Made by a program: the position numbers and the translations under genes. Below the pieces are notes generated by a model that did not search any database, was not told the origin of the DNA, and saw nothing but the letters and a program-made list of their open reading frames with translations. Below are positions 51,601 to 60,759 of a stretch of 64,000 bases of DNA, one piece after another (the first letter of the stretch is position 1; every line of letters starts with the position of its first letter). Source of the stretch: Brevibacillus brevis NBRC 100599. Its GTDB lineage: Bacteria > Bacillota > Bacilli > Brevibacillales > Brevibacillaceae. The stretch covers positions 5,155,001 through 5,219,000 of the forward strand of contig NC_012491.1 in assembly GCF_000010165.1 (NCBI RefSeq), written 5' to 3'.

Positions 51601-51870
51601 AACCGCGGATCCCGTCCGAGATTCCGTAGCAATCGTAAGCACACTGCCTAATGAACGTACTGATTCCTCTACTTTTCTCGCGACCGATTCATCTACTTCC
51701 GCAGAAGAGAGCTTGGGTGCCGAGAGACTGATTGTATATTCAGGCACAGACCGATCCGGAAAAGTCTTGATATCCAGCCCGAACCAAGCTCCTACCGCAA
51801 GTAGACAGCAAATGACCGCCAGAATGCGGGCAAAGGAGGGGACCGTCGCTAAAAATGTCTTGTTATTCAT
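48622..51870 (-). CDS. RND-family efflux pump-like protein without the TM4 acidic motif
   Basis: A 1082-residue RND protein with twelve helices and two large extracytoplasmic loops, as in AcrB/SwrC. It is paired with an adaptor. In active pumps TM4 carries GIVVDDAIVV with two Asp residues for the proton relay; here the aligned stretch reads LVLFSLLFTGAGSALFHRF, with no acidic residue. The matching TM10 segment (GMVAAIAVIVLQALLTMNELY) is also atypical. It may use other residues, or have lost proton coupling. The start overlaps the adaptor end by 8 bases. Confidence 0.85.
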   Translation of the reverse strand: MNNKTFLATVPSFARILAVICCLLAVGAWFGLDIKTFPDRSVPEYTISLSAPKLSSAEVDESVARKVEESVRSLGSVLTIATESRTGSAVITVKTSEQIGSDYKERLDKKLGEITKQLPVQDWSISQSNLADNKIGFYVLYGTDLQTLSDVAQNTVYDKLINLPGIARIEMDKQGLKEQVDIIFRPSMLLAYGLTPADMLAQLPTDVVGEEVGSVGADKDRTRIQWTSKSEGLQDLGKHLISTDKGYVPLHTLADIRDRRGSKGEQIGMYRGSPALGITVYAADVGQLPVISKQVKEAIGELNQASGGKYRLDLFHDDAQTITAALRQLGTLAALTAVICSLFLYLTRKQWAGAVLALLANVLAVGSVLGGMWLWGIPLTLSTLGPLVLFSLLFTGAGSALFHRFSGLPSYSFVRCLQVAWGLMKPFLLTVVVVAACWTGVVFTDFLKAEDKVVLYDAWPVLLLGTFALILIYGFITPVLTGTWLEASVRIDEETPRASNKVTSYFQDRWKRLVEQGYLPYGITLVASLVFVFLLKSFILVDPYAKLDYGNKTLSLPMVQGSSIDEAMRAAQIAEERLLAIDEVRDVYTIASEENLSFQLKLVDKYDWTQSVSELEKVLDKELRDIPQTDPFALVINKDKATRLVLTIMGPSLQTTQNIANEVLAFMEKQTAKDKEGRELVTDERIGPGAEGTLIDIRPKQEMLARYRITQEEIKRQLESYLGEKTAGSVYWNERQVPIHVRFPDGWMDYPDQVKHILIRTSQGNVRLSELVDWSIGSEPPVYQREDGLYVFKVSSAVSDPSRIELWSYIIPSSMQEKVEIPEGYTVYNDDELKKLEETKLNKVDWSSRFLTIGSLVALVLIMSLLLQRRTRDGLIVLVLLPALSGGFALGLLWLDRPMNIMSFYGMVAAIAVIVLQALLTMNELYKAQAEQERVWDSIKLGAKSTMANQAGIYFAIALASLPLAGGLGEGNDSFASFASVLLFGILMGAFVTMALLPGMQYAAMQRQAAHSEMSLPILARHLRIWWENNQVRRRDFKERKREQARSPKTGQAEASNHNSRDYVPVQEDFLPLSSSSHDANR

Positions 51871-53110
51871 CCGCCACCTTCACCGCCTCACCATCCACTA
51901 CATACGACAAACCTGCAGCGACAATCTGGTCACCAGGCTCAAGACCTTCCACTACCTCATAGAAGGTTCCTTGCAATGCCCCCACTTTGACAAACGTCTT
52001 TTCCACTGAATGTTCATTGATTTTCATGACGTAATATTCTTCATCAGAGACACCGATGCTGCTAACAGGAACAAGCGCAACGTTTGACGCTGGCAGCGGA
52101 TACTGACAAGTAACAGTCATGCCACCCTTCCACGCTACTTTCTTGCCGTCTACGGTCACCTCGACGGGATAAGATCCCAAGCTGGTATCCATAACAGGTG
52201 AGACAAACGTCACTTTTCCTTCTGCTTCACTGCCGTCCGGAGCCTTCACCTTTACGACTTTCCCTGCCTGCCAATGGGCGATTTGCTCCCTTTCTATATG
52301 TAGCTTGACAAGCCATGAGCTCGTATCGACCATTCGAATGACCTCTGTTCCAGGTCCAGCTTGCTCCGACGCTGTCTTGGAGATCGCTGCAACCACACCT
52401 GTAAAAGGAGCTTTGATCACCGCATCAGCTGCTTCCTGCTTCGCTCGGCTCAATTGAACATTGGCCTGCTGGATGCTTGCATTCGCTTCTTCGATGTCCA
52501 GTGGATCGGCGCCCTTCAGCAGGTTGTTGTACGCCACTTGTTCTTCTTCCAGACTCAGCTCGGCCTGTCGCAGTGCAGAGGCCAGCTTGTCTTTTTCATC
52601 CTTCGAGATTGCTCCATTCGCATACAAAATCTCTGCTTTGGAGAGCTCGTCGCGAGCTTTTTGCATCTGTTCTCGCGCTTTTTCTACCTGTAGCTTCTTG
52701 GTTTGCAACTCATGACTCTCCGGTCCCTTGGCGGCCTTTTCCCGCTTGATTGCAGCACTTGCTACCTGTCCCTGGGCTGCGTGAATACCTTGCTGCAAGG
52801 CCGTTCCATCTAATGTCGCCAACGTCTGCCCTGCCTTGACAGTGGCTCCTTTTTCAACGAGAATGCCTGAAATTTTGCCTGAGGCGCCAAACGATAAAGC
52901 CAGCTCCTGACGCGGTTCCACTACACCTGCTACTTCCATCAGTCGCTCATCCTTGCCACTCTCCACCGTATACGCACTTACCGTTTTCAGCTTGATATCC
53001 GTTTCTTCTCTCGTCCGTTTCAGACTTGAGACATCCTCATTTAGCTTTTCGCACCCTACGAGCAGCAGGACCACAACCGTGAGACTTATCCATTTATTCG
53101 TATTTTTCAT
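51863..53110 (-). CDS. RND-type periplasmic adaptor (HlyD-like lipoprotein)
   Basis: A 415-residue adaptor. The signal peptide ends in LLLVGCE, so it is a lipoprotein. A lipoyl-like region (GKISGILVEKGATVKAGQTLATLDG), a long coiled coil (about residues 105-205) and a barrel region (VIKAPFTGVVAAISKTA) follow. It would link the RND protein to the outside of the Gram-positive cell wall. It is the first gene of a two-gene unit. The start at 53110 is chosen because it gives a normal signal peptide. Confidence 0.9.
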   Translation of the reverse strand: MKNTNKWISLTVVVLLLVGCEKLNEDVSSLKRTREETDIKLKTVSAYTVESGKDERLMEVAGVVEPRQELALSFGASGKISGILVEKGATVKAGQTLATLDGTALQQGIHAAQGQVASAAIKREKAAKGPESHELQTKKLQVEKAREQMQKARDELSKAEILYANGAISKDEKDKLASALRQAELSLEEEQVAYNNLLKGADPLDIEEANASIQQANVQLSRAKQEAADAVIKAPFTGVVAAISKTASEQAGPGTEVIRMVDTSSWLVKLHIEREQIAHWQAGKVVKVKAPDGSEAEGKVTFVSPVMDTSLGSYPVEVTVDGKKVAWKGGMTVTCQYPLPASNVALVPVSSIGVSDEEYYVMKINEHSVEKTFVKVGALQGTFYEVVEGLEPGDQIVAAGLSYVVDGEAVKVADE

Positions 53111-53325
53111 TCCTGCAACCCCACATTTCCCCTCGAGTCTTCCTATACTGACCAAAAAAACGACGAATATTGACAAAATATATTTTACAGAAAAAAATGG
53201 TATAGTTGTACTACTTTTCTGTCATTTTACATTATTTTTTATAATCCAAATGTCTCGTCACTTGTTTGTAACTCGCATCTAGTATGATAGAAGGGCAGGA
53301 AAACGGGGCACTGCATCGCCCTTAT

Positions 53326-53339
53326 TGTTAACGCTTACA
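53326..53339. promoter_or_regulatory. CcpA cre box before scoA
   Basis: TGTTAACGCTTACA agrees with the cre pattern TGWNANCGNTNWCA at every position. It lies about 37 bases before the scoA start, downstream of a TATGAT box (53283-53288), so CcpA would block transcription when glucose is present. Confidence 0.75.
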
Positions 53340-53375
53340 AAAATCCTTTATTTTTTCATGGTGGGAGTGATCGTC

Positions 53376-54068
53376 ATGGCCAAAATTTACACTTCTTACA
53401 CGGACATCGTGGCTGATATTCACGATGGTGCCACTTTATTAGTGGGCGGCTTCGGACTAGTAGGAATTCCGGAAAATCTGATTATCGCCCTGCGAGACAA
53501 AGCAGTGAAAAACTTGACAGTTGTCTCAAATAACTGTGGGGTAGATGATTGGGGACTCGGTCTCCTTTTACGTGAAAAGCAAATCAAAAAAATGGTCTCC
53601 TCTTATGTGGGTGAAAATAAGGAATTCGAGCGTCAATTTTTGTCCGGTGAGCTCGAAGTCGAGTTGACGCCACAAGGGACGCTGGCGGAAAGAATTCGTG
53701 CAGGTGGAGCTGGTATTCCGGCATTCTATACCCCTGCTGGAGTCGGCACACCTATCGCTGAAGGCCGGGAAACGCGTGATTTCGCAGGGAAAGAGTACCT
53801 GCTTGAGTATGGTATCACGGGGGATTTCGCACTGATCAAGGCGTGGAAGGCTGACAAGATGGGCAATCTCGTCTTCCGTAAAACAGCACAAAACTTCAAT
53901 CCGATGATGGCCGCAGCCGGAAAAATCACCATCGTCGAAGTAGAAGAAATAGTAGAGACAGGTGAACTAGACCCTGAGCATATTCACACACCAAGTGTTT
54001 ATGTGCAACGTGTGATACAGGCACCATCGTTCGAGAAACGCATCGAACGACGCACAGTCCGCTCATAG
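53376..54068 (+). CDS. scoA: 3-oxoacid CoA-transferase subunit A
   Basis: A 230-residue subunit with [13 protein letters not shown] (glycine-rich CoA-binding start), [13 protein letters not shown] and [16 protein letters not shown]. With subunit B it transfers CoA from succinyl-CoA to acetoacetate, for use of ketone-type compounds. GGGAG precedes the ATG at 53376. The B subunit starts 45 bases downstream. Confidence 0.95.
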   Translation: MAKIYTSYTDIVADIHDGATLLVGGFGLVGIPENLIIALRDKAVKNLTVVSNNCGVDDWGLGLLLREKQIKKMVSSYVGENKEFERQFLSGELEVELTPQGTLAERIRAGGAGIPAFYTPAGVGTPIAEGRETRDFAGKEYLLEYGITGDFALIKAWKADKMGNLVFRKTAQNFNPMMAAAGKITIVEVEEIVETGELDPEHIHTPSVYVQRVIQAPSFEKRIERRTVRS

Positions 54069-54113
54069 AGAGCAACAGAGAGAATTAATTACATTCAAGG
54101 GAGGAAAACACAG

Positions 54114-54770
54114 ATGTCGCTTACACGTGAGCAAATCGCCACTCGTGCCGCCGGGGAAATAGAAGATGGCTTTTACGTAAACTTGGGGATCGGAATGCCC
54201 ACGCTCGTCGCCAACTACATCCCGGAAGGAAAAACGGTCGTTCTGCAATCGGAAAACGGCTTGCTCGGAATTGGCCCTTACCCGACGGAGGAAAACCTCG
54301 ATCCTGATCTCATCAACGCCGGAAAAGAAACCGTTACCGCTATTCCAGGTGCAGCCTACTTCTCCAGTGCTGAATCGTTTGCGATGATTCGCGGCGGCCA
54401 TATCGACCTCGCTATTTTGGGGGCGATGGAGGTTTCTGCTGCGGGTGATCTCGCAAACTGGATGATTCCTGGAAAAATGGTCAAGGGCATGGGCGGTGCC
54501 ATGGATCTCGTCCACGGCGCGAAAAAAATCGTCGTCATCATGGATCATGTCAACAAGCATGGTGAGACAAAAATCCTGAATGAATGTGCTCTGCCTCTTA
54601 CCGGCAAGAAGGTTGTCAACCGTATCATTACAGACAGAGCTGTCATGGACGTGACGCCAGACGGGCTCGTCCTCGTCGAAGTAGCAGAAGGCTATACAGT
54701 GGAAGATATCCAAGCCTGCACGCAACCTACGCTGCTTATCTCTCCAGAACTGAAAACAATTGGGCTGTAA
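54114..54770 (+). CDS. scoB: 3-oxoacid CoA-transferase subunit B
   Basis: A 218-residue subunit with [15 protein letters not shown], the catalytic glutamate in [10 protein letters not shown] and [15 protein letters not shown]. It forms the active site that carries the CoA thioester intermediate. GGGAGG lies before the ATG. It closes the scoAB operon and a hairpin terminator follows. Confidence 0.95.
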   Translation: MSLTREQIATRAAGEIEDGFYVNLGIGMPTLVANYIPEGKTVVLQSENGLLGIGPYPTEENLDPDLINAGKETVTAIPGAAYFSSAESFAMIRGGHIDLAILGAMEVSAAGDLANWMIPGKMVKGMGGAMDLVHGAKKIVVIMDHVNKHGETKILNECALPLTGKKVVNRIITDRAVMDVTPDGLVLVEVAEGYTVEDIQACTQPTLLISPELKTIGL

Positions 54771-54804
54771 CCTTTTTTCAGGGACAGAACCCCGTTAGTA
54801 AATA

Positions 54805-54842
54805 GCCGACTTCATCGCAGCTGCGTGGAGTCGCTTTTTCTT
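54805..54842 (+). terminator. Intrinsic terminator after scoB
   Basis: CGACTTCA pairs with TGGAGTCG, with an inner CGCAG/CTGCG stem, and a T-run follows. Confidence 0.8.
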
Positions 54843-54952
54843 TCCTTTTTTGCTTGGTGTGGGCACACTTGCGTTGTCGCCTCCTTCTCACCTTTTCGTA
54901 TATAATATGGATGATTCATCAAATTTCCCAGTATCTGAGAGGAAGAGATTCC

Positions 54953-55633
54953 ATGTCAGGAACAGTCGGATGCTTACTCATCCATGGATTTGCCGGAGAC
55001 ATCAACGATATACTCCCACTCGCCAAAAAGCTCCGCGAGGCTGGCTATCAGGTGGAATGCCCTACCTTGGAGGGACATGGGACTACTCGTCGTCACATGG
55101 CAAAAAGCACCCGCCACGACTGGCTTCGCTCGGCAGAAGAAGGCTACAAGCGACTGGCCATGCGCGCTGACACCATTGTGGTCATTGGATTTTCCATGGG
55201 GGGGCTGCTCGCCTTTCATTTAACGACGAAATACCCCGTCGCCCTGCTAATTACCATCAACACTCCTTATAAATATTGGGATGTCAAAGAAGCGATGCAC
55301 TATTTGCGTGAGGATTTCTCTACCCACTCCAAACGCTACATCCATGGCATCGGCAGAATCCCTATTAGCAGCATGCTGCAATTTCGCAGGCTGCTGGCAG
55401 AAACGAAGCCGCTTCTGCCTCAGATTACGACCCCTTACGTCCTGCTGCAAGCAAGGCGAGACGATACTGTACACGCCGTAAGTGCCCAAATACTCGCAAC
55501 CAGTGTAGACGAATCTGCCTCCCCGCAAATCACCTGGTACGAGCATTCGAACCATATGCTGCTGCATGGTCCGGACAAGGAGGCAGCCATTGCTCACGTC
55601 ATGACAACCATCAAGAAGCGCTTTCCATCTTGA
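54953..55633 (+). CDS. Carboxylesterase/monoacylglycerol-lipase-like alpha/beta hydrolase
   Basis: A 226-residue hydrolase. The N-terminus CLLIHGFAGDINDILPLA carries the oxyanion HGF motif; nucleophile Ser in GFSMGGLLA, Asp in ARRDDTVHA and His in HSNHMLLHG. It resembles the Est30/monoacylglycerol-lipase group. GAGAGGAA precedes the ATG at 54953 and TATAAT lies at about 54901, so it has its own promoter. The end overlaps the convergent MFS gene by 23 bases. Confidence 0.88.
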   Translation: MSGTVGCLLIHGFAGDINDILPLAKKLREAGYQVECPTLEGHGTTRRHMAKSTRHDWLRSAEEGYKRLAMRADTIVVIGFSMGGLLAFHLTTKYPVALLITINTPYKYWDVKEAMHYLREDFSTHSKRYIHGIGRIPISSMLQFRRLLAETKPLLPQITTPYVLLQARRDDTVHAVSAQILATSVDESASPQITWYEHSNHMLLHGPDKEAAIAHVMTTIKKRFPS

Positions 55634-56825
55634 TCAGCTTTGGTCGCCACAGCCATACAAGACCAACCAGAAGCAAGATCATCGCTATTCCGATGTACAC
55701 CAGACCAAGACCTACGTGTTCATCCAGCCAGAAAGCAAGGAGCGGCCCCAGCGCCGCCCCTAGATCGCTTACAACTGAATACTGTGTCATTACCCCTTGG
55801 CTGTTGGCCTGCCTCGCAGCTTCATCTGCCGCAAGAGTATCCATCACGGTTGTGATAATCGTCGCAGTCAACTGGATGCCGAATAAAATCGCAAACCATA
55901 GCACAAGTGAAGACGTTGCTTGCAACGTGGCAAACAGAACAGAAGCAACTAGCAACGTCCCGATGAATAGATTCGTCCGACCATGCCTGTCCGACAATTT
56001 TCCTACCAATGGAGCAGCCCACGGCTCCCACCCCCAGCGAATGCCTTGGATCACACTCGCAATCACTGCTGCCCCAAGCACGACTCCGCCAATCATGATG
56101 AGCGGTTCACGTACTTCGATCACTCTACTTAGCGTGGAGGTAAACACCCCCTGGTACACCATCGTGACGAGCAATCCCGTCATCAGCGTCAACAGCACCT
56201 GCGTCTGACTCCACAAGCTTTTTCCTGTATCCATCTGCTTCACGTCTTTCGGATGCTGACTGGTAAAGGAAGGACGTATATAGCGAAAAATAAGAATGAA
56301 TGCTAACAAGGAAGGCACCGCAAGTGCGATGGAGGCAACAGAAAGTCCGTACCAAGAAGCCAGCAGCGCTCCGACCAGCATGCCGCCAAGACTGCCCAAT
56401 CGATACAGTCCGTTGTACAAGCCCATAAGCTGCCCGCGATTATGCCCTTCGGAAACACCCACGATCAGGGAAAACGCACCTAATCTTAAAAATGTCCAAG
56501 CTACTCCCCACAAGCATCGCATCACAAGCCACAGCCAAAAGCCTTCCAAGCTGTACGAAAGTGTCGTCAGAAAAGCCAATACCACTGCCACAATCAAACC
56601 CGTGCGTCCGCCCGAGCGCTCATACCATTTTCCAACAAGAGGGCCGAGTGGTACACGGATGAAACGGTTCACCGCAAGCAATACCCCCACTTCCCACAGC
56701 GATGTTAATCCTGCCTCCTTCCAGAAAAGAGGAAGCGCCACATACAGCATCGAATCCCCTATCATGCATAATGCTGTCACCAGTGCGACTGCCACGACTT
56801 GTGTCTTTCCACTGACTTCTCTCAT
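55611..56825 (-). CDS. MFS transporter, 12 helices
   Basis: A 404-residue major facilitator protein. Family marks include GPLVGKWYERSGGRTG between helices 2 and 3, GQLMGLYNGLYRLGSLGG and APLVGKLSDRHGRTNLF. It resembles drug or sugar efflux carriers. The substrate is unknown. It is divergent from a LysR gene 126 bases away with a dyad in between, so it is probably the LysR target. AGAGAGAAGG-type ribosome binding site lies upstream. Confidence 0.88.
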   Translation of the reverse strand: MREVSGKTQVVAVALVTALCMIGDSMLYVALPLFWKEAGLTSLWEVGVLLAVNRFIRVPLGPLVGKWYERSGGRTGLIVAVVLAFLTTLSYSLEGFWLWLVMRCLWGVAWTFLRLGAFSLIVGVSEGHNRGQLMGLYNGLYRLGSLGGMLVGALLASWYGLSVASIALAVPSLLAFILIFRYIRPSFTSQHPKDVKQMDTGKSLWSQTQVLLTLMTGLLVTMVYQGVFTSTLSRVIEVREPLIMIGGVVLGAAVIASVIQGIRWGWEPWAAPLVGKLSDRHGRTNLFIGTLLVASVLFATLQATSSLVLWFAILFGIQLTATIITTVMDTLAADEAARQANSQGVMTQYSVVSDLGAALGPLLAFWLDEHVGLGLVYIGIAMILLLVGLVWLWRPKLIKMESAS

Positions 56826-56918
56826 TCCATGATCCTTCTCTCTACCCGTTTTTACGTCTTTCTGAGTTATACCTTACGTGCAATCACTCATCATTTCTAA
56901 TACATATTTCTCTATCAC

Positions 56919-56937
56919 TCATAAACAAAAGTTATGA
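56919..56937. promoter_or_regulatory. LysR-type dyad between MFS and LysR genes
   Basis: TCATAA, 7 bases, TTATGA (perfect 6-bp arms) fits the T-N11-A pattern of LysR sites. It lies 14 bases before the LysR start and 94 bases before the MFS start. Confidence 0.6.
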
Positions 56938-56950
56938 ATCGAGGTACAGG

Positions 56951-57844
56951 ATGAACTTACATGCTCTCCGCATTTTCGTAGAAGTAGCGTCACGAGGCAG
57001 TGTCACCGAAGCAGCATTCGCCCTCTCGATCAGCCAGCCTGCCGTAAGTGCCCAAATCCGCAAGCTCGAAAATGATTTGGACATGACCTTGCTCATCCCG
57101 GATGGTCGCGGCATTTCTCTCACCTATGAGGGGCGCTTTCTTTTTGAAAAAGCACGCCGCATTTACGACTGGGAACGCGAAATCGAATCACAGCTGACAG
57201 AAATCAAACAAGGGAAGAAAGGACGGCTAAGGATTTCTTCGACCTATCTCCCCTCCCATTATCTCGTGCCACAGTGGCTGGCTCAGTACAAGCGCGAATA
57301 CGAAGGAGTCGATGTGGAAATTCGCACGCGTAATTCCATGCAATCCATTGAACTGCTTCTTAGCTGTGAGGTCGATGTGGCTATTATTATCAAGGAATCG
57401 TGGGATGAGCTGCCTATTACGCGGATTCATTTGACGGATGTGTCCTATTGGTTTATTTTGCCTGCCCATCATCCGCTTGCAGGAAAAGAGATCCGTATGG
57501 AGCAGCTCGTGGAGGAACCGTTTTTGCTACGCGAGCAAGGCAGTTCTACCCGCGATTGGCTTTTTGCCCTCTGTCGCGAGCATGGTGTAAAACGTCCACA
57601 GGTCGGTATGCAGTATCACGGTCTGGTCGAGTCAATCCACTCCGTTCGCGCGGGTTATGGGACGATGCTGGCTCCTGCTCTGGCCGTTAGGGAAATGGTA
57701 GAGCGTGGTGAGGTTGGTCGGGTAACCGTGCCAGGGGTAGAGATCAAGCGTCCCTTGTATGTCTGCACGCGTGACGATGAGACAGACCAGCGGCCTGTTG
57801 TTGCTCAGTTTCTGGAGATGGTGAAGCGTGAGAAACTGACTTGA
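56951..57844 (+). CDS. LysR-family transcriptional regulator
   Basis: A 297-residue LysR regulator with winged helix VASRGSVTEAAFALSISQPAV (about residues 11-31) and a substrate-binding domain with EVDVAIIIKESWDELP. It is divergent from the MFS gene. It probably controls the MFS gene and itself through the dyad between them. GAGG lies 7 bases before the ATG. Confidence 0.92.
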   Translation: MNLHALRIFVEVASRGSVTEAAFALSISQPAVSAQIRKLENDLDMTLLIPDGRGISLTYEGRFLFEKARRIYDWEREIESQLTEIKQGKKGRLRISSTYLPSHYLVPQWLAQYKREYEGVDVEIRTRNSMQSIELLLSCEVDVAIIIKESWDELPITRIHLTDVSYWFILPAHHPLAGKEIRMEQLVEEPFLLREQGSSTRDWLFALCREHGVKRPQVGMQYHGLVESIHSVRAGYGTMLAPALAVREMVERGEVGRVTVPGVEIKRPLYVCTRDDETDQRPVVAQFLEMVKREKLT

Positions 57845-57865
57845 AACTATGGCGAATCAAAACAA

Positions 57866-57903
57866 AAGAAGAGGCTTTTCCTCAAAAGGAAGGCCTCTTC
57901 TTA
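57866..57903. terminator. Bidirectional terminator
   Basis: AAGAAGAGGC and its complement with a nested inner stem between convergent genes, with A and T runs. Confidence 0.88.
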
Positions 57904-57913
57904 TGCGAATTGC

Positions 57914-58810
57914 TTATGGGAACACAATCGTCTTGTTACCGTACACCAGCACCCGATCCTCCAGATGCCAACGAACTGCACGTGCCAGCACCGTACGCTC
58001 TACCTGACGTCCCAGCTGCTTTAGTGTCTCGACGTCTTCCTGATGCGATACACGTTGAACGTCTTGCTCGATAATCGGACCTGCGTCCAGCTCTTCTGTG
58101 ACGTAATGCGCAGTCGCTCCGATTAGCTTCACGCCGCGACGATACGCCTGCTCGTAAGGCTTCGCTCCGACAAAGGCTGGGAGGAAGGAATGGTGGATAT
58201 TGATAATCCGCATCGCGTAGTCCTCCAAAAAGCGCGGGGACAAAATCTGCATGTAGCGAGCCAGAACGATCAGATCGACGCCCTCTGCTGCCGCAATCTG
58301 CTCTTCTTCTGCCTGCGGCTTGTTATCCTTCGTGACTGGAATGCAACGATACGGAATACCGAAGGACTCGACAGTCTCCTGCATGTCAGGATGGTTGCTG
58401 ACGACAACTGCGATATCCGCGAACAGCTCCCCGGACTTCCAGCGCCACAAGAGCTCCAAAAGACAGTGATCCTCTTTGGAAACAAACAACGCAACCTTTT
58501 TGCGCTTGTTCGCTTCGACCAACGACCATTCCATGCCAAAGCTCTCGGCTACTGGGCTGAATGCTTGCTTGATCTCTTCACAGCGCTCGTCCAGATTGAT
58601 GAGATCGAATTCAATGCGCATAAAGAACCGGCCTGTTTCCGGATCGGTCGTGTACTGGTCAGATTGAACGATGTTGGCTCCTTGTTGGAACAAGAAGTTC
58701 GACACCGCCGCGACGATACCCGCGCGATCCGGGCAAGAAATCAGCATGCGCGCACGATCTTTGTTTTTCTCTCGATACGCGAGCCATTCTCTCTCTGATA
58801 ACAATTGCAT
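57914..58810 (-). CDS. purU: Formyltetrahydrofolate deformylase
   Basis: PurU hydrolyses 10-formyl-THF to formate and THF. The 298-residue protein has an N-terminal ACT domain ([25 protein letters not shown], given here in part as [11 protein letters not shown]) and a C-terminal formyltransferase fold with [14 protein letters not shown], the active HHSFLPAF and DAGPIIEQD. It is full length. AGGAGAG precedes the ATG. It is a single gene. Confidence 0.96.
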   Translation of the reverse strand: MQLLSEREWLAYREKNKDRARMLISCPDRAGIVAAVSNFLFQQGANIVQSDQYTTDPETGRFFMRIEFDLINLDERCEEIKQAFSPVAESFGMEWSLVEANKRKKVALFVSKEDHCLLELLWRWKSGELFADIAVVVSNHPDMQETVESFGIPYRCIPVTKDNKPQAEEEQIAAAEGVDLIVLARYMQILSPRFLEDYAMRIINIHHSFLPAFVGAKPYEQAYRRGVKLIGATAHYVTEELDAGPIIEQDVQRVSHQEDVETLKQLGRQVERTVLARAVRWHLEDRVLVYGNKTIVFP

Positions 58811-58921
58811 GGTTTACTCTCCTCCAAAAAACAGCAAAAAGTTGTTTGCAATTATACCATTCCCAGAAGGGATTTCTATACCCAATTAGAGAGAAAAATG
58901 TTCACTTATCGATAAAAATTT

Positions 58922-59605
58922 TTAGATAGAGTGATTTCCAATCCCGTTAAGCAAAATATCTACGGTCAGGGCGATTTGCTCGTCGTCGCTGAACTGCGTA
59001 AATTCATCGTTATCCAAAACTTGCCGGAACAAAACAAGCCCGATCATCGAGGACAGGATCGCCCGAAAGACAGCCTGTGTCGGGAGCGGACGCAATTCGC
59101 CGACCTCTACCTTTGCTTCGATCAGCTTGTTTGCCATCTCCTTCACACCCGTGAAAACGGTAGCGACCAGTGCTTCCCTGATTTCGTCATGGAAAAAAGC
59201 TTCTTGCAGCAAAATCCGAATATGCTTTTCATTCGCCAGCACCAAATCGATCCGGTTTCGGTACAGCTCTGTCACGATTTGGGAGAATGTTTTATGATTC
59301 TGCTCTTTGAAGATCTCACGGACATCTTTCAAGATAAACGGCGCCGCGAATTTGACCAATACAGGTGCAACGACGGCAAGTAAAATATCCTTTTTCGATT
59401 TATAGTGGCGAAAAATCGTTCCCTCTGCCACTCCTGCTTCTTTGGCAATTTCAGAGGTGGAGCTGGCATGGAAGCCTTTTTCAGCGAACAGCTTCACTGA
59501 TGCACGCAAAATATTGCGCTGCTTCTCCGTCATCTCACTCTCATCTTTCAACTCTTCTACATATTGCAACAGGCCTTCTACAAATGTTGGCGGCTTGTTC
59601 ATCAC
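58922..59605 (-). CDS. TetR-family transcriptional regulator
   Basis: A 227-residue TetR regulator. The helix-turn-helix lies at about residues 28-70 (FAEKGFHASSTSEIAKEAGV and EGTIFRHYKSKKDIL are the marks) and the rest is a helical ligand domain. It is last in the hlyD-ABC operon. Two identical sites flanking the operon promoter are its likely operators. The start is GTG 59605 or the next ATG. Confidence 0.92.
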   Translation of the reverse strand: MMNKPPTFVEGLLQYVEELKDESEMTEKQRNILRASVKLFAEKGFHASSTSEIAKEAGVAEGTIFRHYKSKKDILLAVVAPVLVKFAAPFILKDVREIFKEQNHKTFSQIVTELYRNRIDLVLANEKHIRILLQEAFFHDEIREALVATVFTGVKEMANKLIEAKVEVGELRPLPTQAVFRAILSSMIGLVLFRQVLDNDEFTQFSDDEQIALTVDILLNGIGNHSI

Positions 59606-59619
59606 CCATTACGCTCCTC

Positions 59620-60759
59620 TTATTCGATCTTCTTGCGGAATCGCAGGATAGCGACGGTCAGGATCAAGAGACAAAAGCTGCTCATTCCGACGACATCCTT
59701 CCAGAGCGCATCGATGCCCACGCCCTTTAAGAAAATTCCCCGCAGGATTTCCAGAAAATAGGTCAACGGGACGAGCCCGCCTAACCATTGTATCACGAGC
59801 GGCATCGAATCGCGCGGGAACATAAAGCCGGAGAGAAGCACGCTAGGCAGGATAAAGGCGAATGCCATTTGCATCGCTTGAAGCTGGGTCTTTGCCACCG
59901 TAGAAATGAAAATGCCCAAGAGAAGCGTCGTCACCAAAAACAAAACAGACAAAGTCACCAAAAGCGAAATGCTGCCTTTGACCGGGACTCCGAACCAATA
60001 CGTTCCAACCAATAGCACCAGACAAAACGAGAAGAGACCTACACCTACATAGGGGGTAATTTTTCCGAGCATCAGCTCCAATGGGCGTATCGGCGTCACG
60101 ATTAACTGTTCCATCGTTCCCCGCTCCTTCTCTCGTACGAGGGAAAACGCCGTCAGAATCATCGTGACGTTTTGCATAATCAACCCGATCAAGCCGGGAA
60201 TATTGAAGACGATACTCTCCATATTGGGGTTAAACAGCACGCGTGTATCCAAGCCGAGTGGCTGTTCTAGCTCCCCCAAGCCTTGTTTTTGCAGCTTCAT
60301 TTCCTGCAACGTGATCGCCTGATGCTGGACGATCAACTGCGCTTGAGAGGTCGCAGTGCGGGCAATATTCGGATCGGAGCCATTAATGAGCATCTGCACG
60401 TCTACCGGCTCGTTGCGATCACGCTTGCGGGTGTAGTCAGGTCCGATAATGAGCGCTACATTTACGGAGCCATCGTCTAACATAGCTTCGATCTCCTTGT
60501 AGCTACTTACATGGGCTGCCACTTCGAATACATGCGTATGGACGAACTGATCTACCAGCTCTCGACTGGCAGCAGAAGGGCTTTGATTCCAGACGGCCAT
60601 CTGGATGTCATTCACGTCTGTATTGACAGCATATCCGAACAAAAACAACAGCATCAGCGGCATGACCAGTGCAATCGCTAGACTGGGACGATCCCGTTTG
60701 ATTTGGATGACTTCCTTTTTCACGACAGACCAGTAACGCTCCCAGACAAAATGCCTCAT
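59620..60759 (-). CDS. ABC-2 type export permease
   Basis: A 379-residue permease of the YbhS/YhhJ type. It has one N-terminal helix (MPLMLLFLFGYAVNTDVND), an extracytoplasmic domain, then five helices from about residue 185 with REKERGTMEQLIVTPIRPLELMLGK (a signature of ABC-2 permeases; here EKERGTMEQLIVTPI). It is a half of an exporter that may act as homodimer. It overlaps the ATPase gene by 4 bases. Confidence 0.92.
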   Translation of the reverse strand: MRHFVWERYWSVVKKEVIQIKRDRPSLAIALVMPLMLLFLFGYAVNTDVNDIQMAVWNQSPSAASRELVDQFVHTHVFEVAAHVSSYKEIEAMLDDGSVNVALIIGPDYTRKRDRNEPVDVQMLINGSDPNIARTATSQAQLIVQHQAITLQEMKLQKQGLGELEQPLGLDTRVLFNPNMESIVFNIPGLIGLIMQNVTMILTAFSLVREKERGTMEQLIVTPIRPLELMLGKITPYVGVGLFSFCLVLLVGTYWFGVPVKGSISLLVTLSVLFLVTTLLLGIFISTVAKTQLQAMQMAFAFILPSVLLSGFMFPRDSMPLVIQWLGGLVPLTYFLEILRGIFLKGVGIDALWKDVVGMSSFCLLILTVAILRFRKKIE

